64,000 nt of DNA from an uncultured Eubacteriales bacterium (lineage in GTDB: Bacteria > Bacillota > Clostridia > Oscillospirales > Acutalibacteraceae). The translations under genes were made by a program, and so were the position numbers. The DNA is taken from the NCBI GenBank assembly GCA_900316385.1, contig ONCP01000016.1, positions 23,052 to 87,051 of the forward strand, given 5' to 3'. Shown piece after piece: positions 33,701-42,055 of the stretch. The notes under the pieces were generated by a model. That model did not search any database. It saw nothing but the letters and a program-made list of their open reading frames with translations, and was not told the origin of the DNA. Within the stretch, counting starts at the first letter, position 1. Each line of letters starts with the position of its first letter.

Positions 33701-35262
33701 TCGATAGGAGGATTGGTTACCTGAGCGAAGAGCTGCTTGAAGTAGTTGAACAGCGGCTGAGGCTCGTGTGACAGCGGAGGGATCGGGCTGTCGGTGCCCA
33801 TTGAGGCGATCTGCTCCGAGCCGTTCTTCGCCATCGGCAGAATCGAGGTCATAACGTCCTCGTAGGTGTAGCCGAAAGCCTTCTGGAGCTTCTTTCGCTC
33901 GGCGCGGTGATGCTCGGCGACCTTGAGGTTCGGGATCCTCAGATCCTTGAGCTTGACAAGGTTGCTGTCCAGCCACTCGCCGTAGGGCTGACGCGACGCG
34001 TAACGCGACTTGAGCTCGTCGTCGTCGATCAGCTCGCCCTTGACGGTGTCCACGAGAAGCATTTTTCCGGGACGGAGCCTGTCTTTTTTGACAACTCTTT
34101 CGGGCTCGATCGGAAGCGCTCCGACCTCGGAGGAAAGAATGAGGTTGTCATCGTCGGTGATATAGTATCTGGAAGGTCTGAGACCGTTTCTGTCGAGCAC
34201 CGCGCCCATGATATCGCCGTCGGAGAAAAGGATCGAGGCGGGGCCGTCCCACGGCTCCATCATCGTGGCGTAATACTGGTAGAAATCCTTTTTCTTTCGG
34301 CTCATAGTGCCGTTTCTGTCCCACGGCTCGGGGATCGTGATCATAACCGCGAGCGGAAGATCCATTCCGCTCATAACGAGGAACTCGAGCGTGTTGTCGA
34401 GCATAGCGGAGTCCGATCCCTCGGCGTTGACAACGGGGATGACCTTGTCAAGGTCGCCCTTGAGGTGCTCGCTTCTCATATTCTCCTCGCGCGCGAGCAT
34501 TTTGTCGGCGTTGCCGCGGATAGTGTTGATCTCGCCGTTGTGGACTATCATTCTGTTGGGATGAGCGCGCTCCCAGCTCGGGTTCGTGTTTGTGGAAAAA
34601 CGTGAATGTACAAGCGCGATGGCGCCCTCAAAGTCCTCGTCGCGCAGATCGTTGAAGAAATTCCTCAGATCGCCGACAAGGAACATACCCTTATATACTA
34701 TGGTTCTTGACGAGAGCGAAACAACGTAGGTGTCCTCGTTGCTCTGCTCGAATATTTTACGCGCGACATAAAGTCTGCGGTCAAACTCAAGACCGCGCTT
34801 TACTCCCTCGGGGCGCTCGATAAAGCACTGCTGGATGTTGGGCATACACTCGAACGCGCGGCTGCCGATCGCCTTTTCATCGTAAGGAACCTTTCTCCAG
34901 CCGAGGATCTTAAGCCCCTCCTTCTCGGCGATTATCTCAAACATCTTCTTAGCCTGATTCCTTAACAGCCAGTTCTGCGGGAAAAAGAACATTCCCACCG
35001 CGTAGTCGCGCTCGCCGCCGAGCGTCAAGCCGATCTGTGAAGCCGCCTTGCTGAAGAATTTGTGGGATATCTGAAGCAGGATACCGACGCCGTCGCCTGT
35101 TTTGCCCTCGGCGTCCTTGCCCGCGCGGTGCTCGAGCGTCTCGACTATGGTCAGAGCGTTCTCCACCGTTTTGTGAGATTTCTCTCCCTTGATATTGACA
35201 ACAGCGCCGATACCGCAGTTGTCGTGCTCGAACCGCGGAGAGTAAAGACCCTTTGCCGTCAT
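30742..35262 (-). CDS. gltB: Glutamate synthase large subunit
   Basis: 1506 residues from the ATG at 35262, which has GGAAAGGA upstream. A 15-residue propeptide is followed by the N-terminal nucleophile Cys16 (DNCGIGAV) of the class II amidotransferase domain. The central and FMN-binding domains follow (GAKPGEGGHLPG, SGHDGGTGAAP) with the 3Fe-4S cysteines CAMMRVCNLDTCPFG, and a C-terminal beta-helix (GGTVVVLGKTGKNFAAGM). Operon with gltD; divergent from glnN, with both promoters carrying a TTGCAA motif. Confidence 0.96.
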   Translation of the reverse strand: MTAKGLYSPRFEHDNCGIGAVVNIKGEKSHKTVENALTIVETLEHRAGKDAEGKTGDGVGILLQISHKFFSKAASQIGLTLGGERDYAVGMFFFPQNWLLRNQAKKMFEIIAEKEGLKILGWRKVPYDEKAIGSRAFECMPNIQQCFIERPEGVKRGLEFDRRLYVARKIFEQSNEDTYVVSLSSRTIVYKGMFLVGDLRNFFNDLRDEDFEGAIALVHSRFSTNTNPSWERAHPNRMIVHNGEINTIRGNADKMLAREENMRSEHLKGDLDKVIPVVNAEGSDSAMLDNTLEFLVMSGMDLPLAVMITIPEPWDRNGTMSRKKKDFYQYYATMMEPWDGPASILFSDGDIMGAVLDRNGLRPSRYYITDDDNLILSSEVGALPIEPERVVKKDRLRPGKMLLVDTVKGELIDDDELKSRYASRQPYGEWLDSNLVKLKDLRIPNLKVAEHHRAERKKLQKAFGYTYEDVMTSILPMAKNGSEQIASMGTDSPIPPLSHEPQPLFNYFKQLFAQVTNPPIDAIREEIVTSTTVYLGESGNILEEKPENCKVIKINNPILSSTDILKLKNMRESGFKVAVIPILYYKNTSLVKAIKRLYIEADKAYKDGANILILSDRGVDENHLAIPSLLAVSALHQHLVTSKRRTSLSIVLESAEPREVHHFATLLGYGATAINPYLAQETIHELIHDDLLDKDYYAAVSDYDDAVLHGIVKIASKMGISTIQSYLGSQIFEAVGIGADVIDNYFTGTVSRVGGVTLKDIEKTVDRLHTAAFDPLGLETGAQLPSRGSHKFRSGKEEHLYNPQTIHTLQTAARTGDYELFKKYTHMITEEMSPVSLRGLLDFNYAENPVPLDEVESVEDIVRRFKTGAMSYGSISQEAHEALALAMNMLHGKSNSGEGGESPERLATKGTKNNRCSAIKQVASGRFGVTSEYLNSADELQIKMAQGAKPGEGGHLPGMKVYPWIAKTRHSTPGVSLISPPPHHDIYSIEDLAQLIYDLKNANKNARISVKLVSECGVGTVAAGVAKAGAGVILISGHDGGTGAAPRSSIYNAGLPWELGLAEAHQTLIMNNLRNKVVIETDGKLMTGRDVAVAAILGAEEFGFATAPLVTLGCAMMRVCNLDTCPFGVATQNPELRKRFKGKPEYVANFMRFIAQELREYMSRLGVRSVDELVGRTDLLRKKDDLTEDQRKIDLSAILEADFQGEKEEYHNKKLYDFRLSETLDERVLEKKFSLTKKGKQSLELKIKNTDRSLGTAFGSELTKKFGASLAEDSFKVKCDGAGGQSFGAFIPNGLTLELEGDSNDYFGKGLSGGKLVLYPPKKSKFTAEDNIIVGNVALYGATSGKAFINGVAGERFCVRNSGATAVVEGVGDHGCEYMTGGTVVVLGKTGKNFAAGMSGGIAYVLDEHHHLYRRLNKELVECSELHEKADVEKLKALISEHVEATGSEKGRRILADFGAYLPLFKKIIPHDYKRITEEIAKNEAKGLEPDEAKIEAFYTLIKEEQ

Positions 35263-35295
35263 AATTATCAATCCTTTCCATTCATCAATGTCAGC

Positions 35296-35337
35296 ATTAT
35301 ACATCTACGGCGAAGGATTGTCAATACAAAATTGCAA
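35296..35337 (-). promoter_or_regulatory. gltB promoter with TTGCAA site
   Basis: Minus strand TTGACA (35324-35319), 17 bp, TATAAT (35301-35296). A TTGCAA (35337-35332) precedes the -35 by 7 bp, the same spacing as in the glnN and glmS promoters. The position 21 bp further upstream holds only a degenerate TTGAAT. Confidence 0.88.
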
Positions 35338-35404
35338 TATTTATGTGAGAAAAATTCAAAATCATTCGTTTTCTTAATATAATTGAAAGGCGTACGAAAA
35401 AATA

Positions 35405-35467
35405 TTGCAAGAAAAATAAAAAAAGTTGCAAAAACCTCTTGACAAACGAAAATAGTTAGTGTATACT
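35405..35467 (+). promoter_or_regulatory. glnN promoter with two TTGCAA sites
   Basis: TTGCAA (35405) - 15 bp - TTGCAA (35426) - 7 bp - TTGACA (35439) - 17 bp - TATACT (35462). The two sites are 21 bp apart centre to centre, on one face of the helix and upstream of -35, as expected for a transcription activator. Confidence 0.85.
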
Positions 35468-35482
35468 TACGTCATAACACAG

Positions 35483-35519
35483 CAAGGGCGCTGAAACCGT
35501 CAGGTTCTCGGCGCCCTTG
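35483..35519 (+). promoter_or_regulatory. Leader hairpin of glnN
   Basis: CAAGGGCGC/GCGCCCTTG outer stem (9 bp) and AACC-GTCA-GGTT inner stem, starting within about 10 bases of the expected transcript start and followed by CCTTTGTTT. Could be an attenuator or a protein-binding RNA element. Confidence 0.65.
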
Positions 35520-35555
35520 CCTTTGTTTACAGCTATACAGAATGGAGTGTGTATT

Positions 35556-37646
35556 ATGAAAAACGTATCGGAATACTTCGGTATGAACGTATTTAACGAC
35601 AGGAAGATGCAGGAAAGGCTTCCTAAATCCACCTACAAGGCTCTCAGAAAGACTATCGAGAGCGGCGAGGCGCTTGACCTGAGCGTGGCTAACGTAGTAG
35701 CCAACGCGATGAAGGACTGGGCAGTCGAGATGGGCTGCACTCATTACACCCATTGGTTCCAGCCTATGACGGGCGTTACCGCCGAGAAGCACGACAGCTT
35801 TATCTGTCCCAACGGCGACGGCGAGGTAATTATGGAGTTCTCGGGCAAGGAGCTGATCAAGGGCGAGCCCGACGCCTCATCCTTCCCCTCGGGCGGCATC
35901 AGAGCCACCTTTGAGGCGAGAGGCTACACAACATGGGACCCCACGTCCCCTGCCTTTATCAGAGATAAAACCTTGTATATCCCGACCGCGTTCTGTTCAT
36001 ATACGGGCGAGGTACTGGACAAGAAAACTCCTCTGCTGCGCTCAATGGAGAAGCTCAGCTCACAGGCAGTCAAGGTGCTCAATCTTCTCGGCAAGACCGA
36101 CGTACGCAGAGTCACCACCACGGTCGGCCCCGAGCAGGAATACTTCCTTATAGATAAAGAAATGTACGACAAGCGCCCCGACCTTATCTTTACGGGCAGA
36201 ACGCTTTTCGGAGCGATGGCTCCCAAGGGTCAGGAGCTCGACGACCACTACTTCGGCTCGATCAAGTCAAGAGTTTCGGCGTTTATGCACGACCTTGACG
36301 AGGAGCTGTGGAAGCTCGGCGTTTACGCAAAGACAAAGCACAACGAGGTCGCTCCCTCACAGCACGAGCTTGCTCCGATCTTCACCACCTCTAACATCGC
36401 GACCGACCACAACGAGCTGTGTATGGAGGTTATGAAAAAGACAGCCGAGAAGCACGGACTTGTGTGCCTGCTTCACGAAAAGCCCTTCGCGGGCGTAAAC
36501 GGCTCGGGCAAGCACAACAACTGGTCGATCTCGACCGACACGGGCGAGAACCTGCTCAGCCCCGGAAAGGCTCCCGAGGACAATTTACAGTTCCAGCTCT
36601 TCCTCTCAGCGGTAGTCAAGGCGGTTGACGAATATCAGGATCTGCTCAGGATCACGGTAGCGTCGGCAGGCAACGACCACAGGCTCGGAGCAAACGAGGC
36701 TCCGCCCGCGATCATCTCGATGTATCTCGGCGACGACCTCGGAGCGCTGGTAGAGAGCATTATCGAGGGCAAGGACTACAAGAGCCACAAGGCGGCGAGA
36801 ATGGAAACAGGCGTAGACGCTCTGCCCGATTTCAAGAAAGACAACTCCGACAGAAACCGAACCTCTCCGTTCGCGTTCACGGGCAACAAGTTTGAGTTCA
36901 GAGCGCTCGGCTCCTCTCTCAACATCGCGTGCCCCAACTATATGCTCAACACAATGGTAGCTCAGGAGCTCAGCGAGTTCTACGAGGAGCTCAAGGCTTC
37001 CGAAAATCTTGAGGCTGACCTCAAGGCGCTCATCAAGAAAGTCCTCACCGAACACAAGAGGATCATCTTCAACGGCGACAACTACTCCGACGAGTGGGTC
37101 AAGGAAGCCGAAAGACGCGGCCTGTGCAACTACAAGAGCCTTCCCGAGGCTATGGAGCACTACATCGACAAAAAGAACGTCGATCTCTTCGCTCTCAACG
37201 GTATCGTAACCGAGGCGGAGATGAAGGCGCGCTACGAGATCGAGCTTGAGCAGTACTCAAAGCTTCTCAACATCGAGGCGCTGACTATGCTCGATATGGC
37301 GAAGAAGGACATCGCCCCCGCGGTTATGGCGTTTGTCAAGGAGCTCGCCGAAAGCGTAGCGGTCAAGAAGAGCGTTTCGCAGAGCATTTCCACCTATGCG
37401 GAGGAGAGCCTGCTCGAAAGCCTCAGCTCAAAGCTCGAAGCGTTCGTAAAGAAAACCTCACAGCTTGAAGCCGCGGTCAAGGGCGCGTGCGAGGTAAACG
37501 GCAACCTTGAGCTTGCCAAATATTACAGAAACAGCGTATTTACGCAGATGAACGAGCTCAGAGAGCTCGGCGACAGTATGGAAAAGGAAACCTCGGCTCA
37601 GTACTGGCCTTATCCGTCCTACGGAGAGATCCTTTTCGGAGTATAA
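35556..37646 (+). CDS. glnN: Glutamine synthetase type III
   Basis: 696 residues, the ~700-residue length of GSIII and not of GSI. Conserved segments include [78 protein letters not shown] and [18 protein letters not shown]. Makes glutamine from glutamate, ammonia and ATP. Start preceded by GGAGTGTGTATT; the leader has a hairpin and the promoter two TTGCAA boxes. The ammonium transporter gene follows 77 bp downstream, probably co-transcribed. Confidence 0.96.
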   Translation: MKNVSEYFGMNVFNDRKMQERLPKSTYKALRKTIESGEALDLSVANVVANAMKDWAVEMGCTHYTHWFQPMTGVTAEKHDSFICPNGDGEVIMEFSGKELIKGEPDASSFPSGGIRATFEARGYTTWDPTSPAFIRDKTLYIPTAFCSYTGEVLDKKTPLLRSMEKLSSQAVKVLNLLGKTDVRRVTTTVGPEQEYFLIDKEMYDKRPDLIFTGRTLFGAMAPKGQELDDHYFGSIKSRVSAFMHDLDEELWKLGVYAKTKHNEVAPSQHELAPIFTTSNIATDHNELCMEVMKKTAEKHGLVCLLHEKPFAGVNGSGKHNNWSISTDTGENLLSPGKAPEDNLQFQLFLSAVVKAVDEYQDLLRITVASAGNDHRLGANEAPPAIISMYLGDDLGALVESIIEGKDYKSHKAARMETGVDALPDFKKDNSDRNRTSPFAFTGNKFEFRALGSSLNIACPNYMLNTMVAQELSEFYEELKASENLEADLKALIKKVLTEHKRIIFNGDNYSDEWVKEAERRGLCNYKSLPEAMEHYIDKKNVDLFALNGIVTEAEMKARYEIELEQYSKLLNIEALTMLDMAKKDIAPAVMAFVKELAESVAVKKSVSQSISTYAEESLLESLSSKLEAFVKKTSQLEAAVKGACEVNGNLELAKYYRNSVFTQMNELRELGDSMEKETSAQYWPYPSYGEILFGV

Positions 37647-37658
37647 AGAAAAAGGCAC

Positions 37659-37692
37659 AAGGGCGTGCTGTTACGAGAAACGGTGCGCCCTT
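37659..37692 (+). promoter_or_regulatory. Hairpin between glnN and amt
   Basis: AAGGGCG/CGCCCTT outer stem and CTGTT/AACGG inner stem with six-base loop ACGAGA, then CTCTTTATT. Resembles the glnN leader hairpin in outer-stem sequence. May be a leaky terminator or a regulatory RNA element controlling amt read-through. Confidence 0.6.
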
Positions 37693-37723
37693 CTCTTTAT
37701 TACAAATTTGGGAGTGATCAATT

Positions 37724-39487
37724 ATGAATGAAGCAATCAAAGAGTTTGTTACCAAGGCAACCTCAGAACAGCTTTTCGCGGTGTGGTTTTTGATAGGCGC
37801 CGCGCTGGTATTCTGGATGCAGGCAGGCTTCGCGATGGTCGAGGCAGGCTTTACCAGAGCCAAAAACACAGGCAACATCATTATGAAGAACCTTATGGAT
37901 TTCTGTATCGGTACCGTTACGTTCATCCTGATAGGCTTCGGACTTCTTATGGGCGAGGATCTGGTCGGACTGATCGGTCAGCCTGGCTTTGACCTCTTCA
38001 CATCATATCAGAGCTTTGATTATTCAAGCTTCGTTTTCAACCTCGTTTTCTGCGCGACTACCGCGACTATCGTTTCGGGCGCTATGGCAGAGAGAACAAA
38101 GTTCCTGTCCTACTGCGTTTACTCGGGCGTTATCTCGGCTGTCATCTACCCGATCGAGGCTCACTGGATCTGGGGCGAAGGCTGGCTCAGTCAGATGGGC
38201 TTCCACGATTTTGCAGGCTCCTGCGCGATCCATATGGTCGGCGGTATCTCCGCTTTGATCGGCGCGAAGATCCTCGGCGCGCGTATCGGTAAGTTCAAGC
38301 GCGACGAAAACGGCAAGGTAGTCAAGGTCGGGGCGTTCCCCGGTCACAACATCGCGCTCGGCGCGCTTGGCGTGTTCATTCTCTGGCTCGGCTGGTACGG
38401 CTTTAACGGTGCCGCCGCCACATCCGTTAAACAGCTCGGATCGATATTTTTGACAACAACAGTTGCGCCCGCGCTCGCGACCGTAGTTTGTATGATATTC
38501 ACATGGATCAAATACGGTCGTCCCGATGTAAGTATGTGTCTTAACGCGTCGCTCGCGGGACTTGTGGCTATCACGGCTCCCTGCGACGTTACGGACGCTC
38601 TCGGCGCTGTCGTTATCGGCTCCGTTTCGGGCTTGCTGGTATGCTTCGGCGTATGGCTGCTCGATTACAAGCTCCACATCGACGACCCCGTCGGCGCGGT
38701 CGCGGTACATATGATGAACGGTATCTGGGGCACACTCGCGGTCGGACTTTTCGCTACCGACACAGCCCCCGGCTACGCGATCGCAGACGCTTCGGGCGAG
38801 AAGCTCGTAGGACTTTTCTACGGCGGCGGCTTTAAGCTTCTCGGCTTGCAGTTTGTCGGCTTCGCCGCTGTCGCGGCATGGACGGTCGTTACGATCACCG
38901 TCACCTTCCTTCTTATCAAAAAGATTTTCGGGCTCAGAGTCAGCCGCGAGGAGGAGATCACGGGTCTCGACGCGACAGAGCACAATATGCCTTCGGCTTA
39001 CGCGGGCTTCAGTATGACTCCCGAATATCTCGAGGAGGACGGCGTCGCCGCTCCCGTGCTTGTTTCGGGCGACGCTCCCGTCGCGGAGGCTATCCCCGTA
39101 AAGAAAATGCCGACCTTCGACGACGGCAGTCCGAAGATCAGCAAGGTAGAGATCATCTGCCGCGAGTCAAGGCTCGAGCCTCTCAAGAACGCGATGATGA
39201 AGATCGGTATCACAGGTATGACCGTCAGCCACGTTCTGGGCTGCGGCGTACAGAAGGGCAAGCCCGAATATTACCGCGGCGTTCAGATCGAAACAAACCT
39301 GCTGCCTAAGGTCCAGATGGATATCGTTGTGTGCACCGTGCCTGTCGGCAAGGTAATCGAGGCGGCGAAAAAGACGCTCTACACGGGTCATATCGGCGAC
39401 GGAAAGATCTTTGTCTACGACGTTGAGGATGTAGTCAAGGTCAGAACAGGCGAAACAGGTCTTGACGCGATGAAGAATTACGACTAA
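37724..39487 (+). CDS. amtB: Ammonium transporter fused to a PII regulatory domain
   Basis: 587 residues. Residues ~1-420 are an Amt channel with eleven hydrophobic spans and the two pore histidines in AGSCAIHMVGG and VAVHMMNGIWG. A linker of ~45 residues leads to a full PII (GlnB/GlnK) domain: KVEIICRESRLEPLKNAM, the T-loop GCGVQKGKPEYYRG and the signature TGHIGDGKIFVYDVEDVVKVRTGE. The uridylylated Tyr of enteric PII (YRGAEY) is absent; the sequence is YRGVQIE. So ammonium uptake is probably self-gated by ATP/ADP/2-oxoglutarate binding without uridylylation (inference). Ribosome site GGGAGTG upstream. Confidence 0.94.
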   Translation: MNEAIKEFVTKATSEQLFAVWFLIGAALVFWMQAGFAMVEAGFTRAKNTGNIIMKNLMDFCIGTVTFILIGFGLLMGEDLVGLIGQPGFDLFTSYQSFDYSSFVFNLVFCATTATIVSGAMAERTKFLSYCVYSGVISAVIYPIEAHWIWGEGWLSQMGFHDFAGSCAIHMVGGISALIGAKILGARIGKFKRDENGKVVKVGAFPGHNIALGALGVFILWLGWYGFNGAAATSVKQLGSIFLTTTVAPALATVVCMIFTWIKYGRPDVSMCLNASLAGLVAITAPCDVTDALGAVVIGSVSGLLVCFGVWLLDYKLHIDDPVGAVAVHMMNGIWGTLAVGLFATDTAPGYAIADASGEKLVGLFYGGGFKLLGLQFVGFAAVAAWTVVTITVTFLLIKKIFGLRVSREEEITGLDATEHNMPSAYAGFSMTPEYLEEDGVAAPVLVSGDAPVAEAIPVKKMPTFDDGSPKISKVEIICRESRLEPLKNAMMKIGITGMTVSHVLGCGVQKGKPEYYRGVQIETNLLPKVQMDIVVCTVPVGKVIEAAKKTLYTGHIGDGKIFVYDVEDVVKVRTGETGLDAMKNYD

Positions 39488-39565
39488 AACAAGTGAAAGG
39501 GAAAGCTTACTGTCAATATTTCCTTCTAAAATAATTTATATTTTGCTTTCCATCCATTCTTTATT

Positions 39566-39599
39566 GAAGGCGTGCGTTCTTTACCGGGCGCGCGCCTTC
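39566..39599 (+). terminator. Hairpin after amt, probable terminator
   Basis: GAAGGCGTGCG/CGCGCGCCTTC stem of 11 bp with one G-U pair and a 12-base loop; the following T tract is weak (GCGTCATTTTG). The rest of the 358-bp gap to glmS is AT-rich promoter DNA. Confidence 0.55.
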
Positions 39600-39744
39600 G
39601 CGTCATTTTGTCAAAGCGACCGCCTTCTTTTCGGAGAGAAGCCGTCCGACAACCTGCTATCTATTACTAAATTGCAATTATTTTATTACATAATTTCAAT
39701 TTTTGACAACAAACGTCAACCGACGGCATTATTTTTTCAACTTA

Positions 39745-39807
39745 TTGCAAGAAAACGCATTGTACTTGCAGTTTTATATTGACAAAACGGCTCTGTCAGT
39801 CTATAAT
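39745..39807 (+). promoter_or_regulatory. glmS promoter with TTGCAA/TTGCAG sites
   Basis: TTGCAA (39745) - 15 bp - TTGCAG (39766) - 7 bp - TTGACA (39779) - 17 bp - TATAAT (39802), identical spacing to glnN. Both upstream sites read TTGCAAGAAAA at the distal box. A further ATTGCAAT is at 39671-39678. No glmS ribozyme is present in the leader. Confidence 0.88.
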
Positions 39808-39845
39808 TAAACCGTTAGATTCTTAAAAAAGGATGGATGATCGTT

Positions 39846-41672
39846 ATGTGTGGAATCGTTGGATATGTCGGACCCAGAGATTGCTCCGACGTGCTTATAG
39901 AAGCTCTCACAAAGCTCGAGTACCGAGGCTATGACTCGGCAGGTATCGCGGTTTTTGAGAACGGCAGGATCAAGGTCGCCAAGTCAAAGGGACGCCTTAC
40001 CGATCTTGTTGAGAAAATGAACAAGGAAGGCAAGCCCAAGGGACACGCGGGCATCGGCCACACGCGCTGGGCTACCCACGGAGAGCCCTCGGACGTCAAC
40101 TCTCACCCGCACTCGGGCAGGAGGGTAACTATCGTCCACAACGGTATCATTGAAAATTACAAGGAGATCAAGCAATTTCTCATCGATAACGACCGCACCG
40201 AATTTCTCAGCGACACCGACACCGAGGTCGTGGCTCAGCTGCTCGACTTCTACTACGACGGAGACCCCGTTCGCTGTATCAGAAGGGTGCTTCACGAGAT
40301 CCGCGGCTCGTTCGCGCTCGGCATCGTATTTGCCGACCGTCCCGAGACCGTCTACGCCGTAAGGTGCGAAAGTCCGCTGATCGTCGGTCAGGGCAAGGGC
40401 GAGGTGTTCATCGCCTCCGACGTTCCCGCGATCATCAAATATACAAAAGACTACTATCTGCTCGATCACAAGGAGATCGCCGTGCTCAGAAACGGCACGG
40501 TACAGTTCTGCTCGCTTCACGGCAGGATCATCGAAAAAGAGCTTCTCACCGCCGACTGGGACGAGGACAGCGCCGAAAAGGGCGGTTATCCGCACTTTAT
40601 GATCAAGGAGATCCACGAGCAGCCCACCGCCGTAAAGACCACGATCACTCCGAGGATCGAGAACGGTCTGCCCGACCTCTCCGAATGCGGCATCACTCCC
40701 GAAACACTGCGCGGCTTCAAGAACATCTTTATCGTCGCTTGCGGAACGGCTATGCACGCGGGAATGGTCGGAAAATACGTCATCGAAAAGCTGGCGAGGG
40801 TTTCCGTGACCGTGGACATCGCGTCCGAGTTCCGTTACCGCGATCCGCTTATCGACGAGAACGACCTCGTTATCATCATCAGCCAGTCGGGCGAAACTGC
40901 CGACTCCAAGGCGGTGCTCAGCCTTGTCAAGCAGCGAAACGCCAAGACGCTCGCCGTTGTCAACGTAAAGGGAAGCTCGATCGCCAGAGAGGCTGATATG
41001 GTCATCTACACCCACGCGGGTCCCGAGATCGCCGTTGCCTCAACAAAGGCGTATATGGTACAGCTTTCCGTTATGTATCTGCTCGCGTTTGAGATGGCGT
41101 TCGCCAAGGGCAGGATCAGCGAGGAAGAATGCCGCAGGCTCACACTCGAGCTTGTGCGCGTACCCGATATAATCGATCAGACGATCAAAAGAATAGAGAA
41201 CGTCTGCCGCTATGTCTCCACCAAGCTCATCACAGCCGACAGCCTGCTCTACATCGGACGCGGACTTGACTACGCGCTGAGTATGGAGGGCTCGCTCAAG
41301 CTCAAGGAGATATCTTACATCCATTCCGAGAGCTACGCCGCGGGCGAGCTCAAGCACGGCACTATCTCGCTTATCACCGAGGGAATGCCCGTTATCGCCG
41401 TTGCCACTCAGAACTCTTTGTTTGAAAAGACCTTGTCAAACATCAAGGAGGTCAAGGCGCGCGGCGCTATGACGATCGTTATCTGCGACCAAAAGGCGGA
41501 CATTGATTTTGACGTCGCGAACTACATCGTGCGCATACCCAGGATCAGCGAAATGCTTATGCCGATGATCGCCACCGTTCCGATGCAGCTTCTCGCCTAT
41601 TACACCTCCGTCAACAAGGGTAACGACGTTGACAAGCCCCGTAACCTCGCCAAATCGGTTACGGTCGAATAA
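39846..41672 (+). CDS. glmS: Glutamine-fructose-6-phosphate aminotransferase
   Basis: 608 residues. I choose the ATG at 39846 because the catalytic N-terminal Cys must directly follow Met (MCGIVGYVG); the ATG 9 bases upstream would bury it. Glutaminase motifs TRWATHGEPSDVNSHPH and an isomerase half with two SIS domains (SQSGETADS; SAAGELKHG-like YAAGELKHGTISL) and C-terminal KPRNLAKSVTVE are intact. Makes glucosamine-6-phosphate for cell-wall precursors. AAAGGA lies 14 bases upstream. Shares promoter architecture with glnN, consistent with glutamine use. Confidence 0.96.
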   Translation: MCGIVGYVGPRDCSDVLIEALTKLEYRGYDSAGIAVFENGRIKVAKSKGRLTDLVEKMNKEGKPKGHAGIGHTRWATHGEPSDVNSHPHSGRRVTIVHNGIIENYKEIKQFLIDNDRTEFLSDTDTEVVAQLLDFYYDGDPVRCIRRVLHEIRGSFALGIVFADRPETVYAVRCESPLIVGQGKGEVFIASDVPAIIKYTKDYYLLDHKEIAVLRNGTVQFCSLHGRIIEKELLTADWDEDSAEKGGYPHFMIKEIHEQPTAVKTTITPRIENGLPDLSECGITPETLRGFKNIFIVACGTAMHAGMVGKYVIEKLARVSVTVDIASEFRYRDPLIDENDLVIIISQSGETADSKAVLSLVKQRNAKTLAVVNVKGSSIAREADMVIYTHAGPEIAVASTKAYMVQLSVMYLLAFEMAFAKGRISEEECRRLTLELVRVPDIIDQTIKRIENVCRYVSTKLITADSLLYIGRGLDYALSMEGSLKLKEISYIHSESYAAGELKHGTISLITEGMPVIAVATQNSLFEKTLSNIKEVKARGAMTIVICDQKADIDFDVANYIVRIPRISEMLMPMIATVPMQLLAYYTSVNKGNDVDKPRNLAKSVTVE

Positions 41673-41697
41673 AGCTTTTAACAACTCTCATACATAG

Positions 41698-41747
41698 GTA
41701 AAGGCCGTTTCGGATCCTCCGTTGCGGCTTTTACATTCTTTTTTTAT
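41698..41747 (+). terminator. Terminator of glmS
   Basis: GTAAAGGCCG/CGGCTTTTAC stem followed by ATTCTTTTTTT. Confidence 0.8.
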
Positions 41748-41762
41748 ATCCACGTCGGAGCC

Positions 41763-42042
41763 ATTAAAAACATTAAACATTAAATATTAAACATTAAACA
41801 TTAAGGTCGAACAGACAAAACGTCGTTCATCGTCATCGCTCCGCTACACCCCCTTTGTCCGCTACGCGGACATTTCCCCCAAAATGGGGGCAACAAGAAC
41901 ACAGCCTCTACGAATTATATCATTTATCAATAGTTCGGGAACCGATTTTTGAGTTAATCCGATTTATGAACTCGACCACCATTTTTAATGTTTCATATTT
42001 CATATTTAATGTTATTAAACTTTCAACTAACTACTGACTACC
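41763..42042 (-). repeat. Dispersed mosaic repeat R1, alpha-type copy, inverted
   Basis: CATTAAA heptads, then GGTCG, CGTCGTTCATCGTCATCGCT, CCGCTACACCCCC, a CATTTCCCCC/GGGGG hairpin variant, TATTTATCAATAGTTCGGG-like core and CGACTTATGAACTCGACC, closed by TTTAATG heptads and CTAACTACTGACTAC. Explains the gene-free 41748-42055. The CDF start codon follows it after 7 bases of ordinary sequence. Confidence 0.85.
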
Positions 42043-42055
42043 AAAGGCGACTCTT

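Noticed and set aside
39488..39845. glmS ribozyme
   Set aside because: The conserved GCGCCAGAACU core and pseudoknot sequence are absent from the leader; control seems to be at the promoter.
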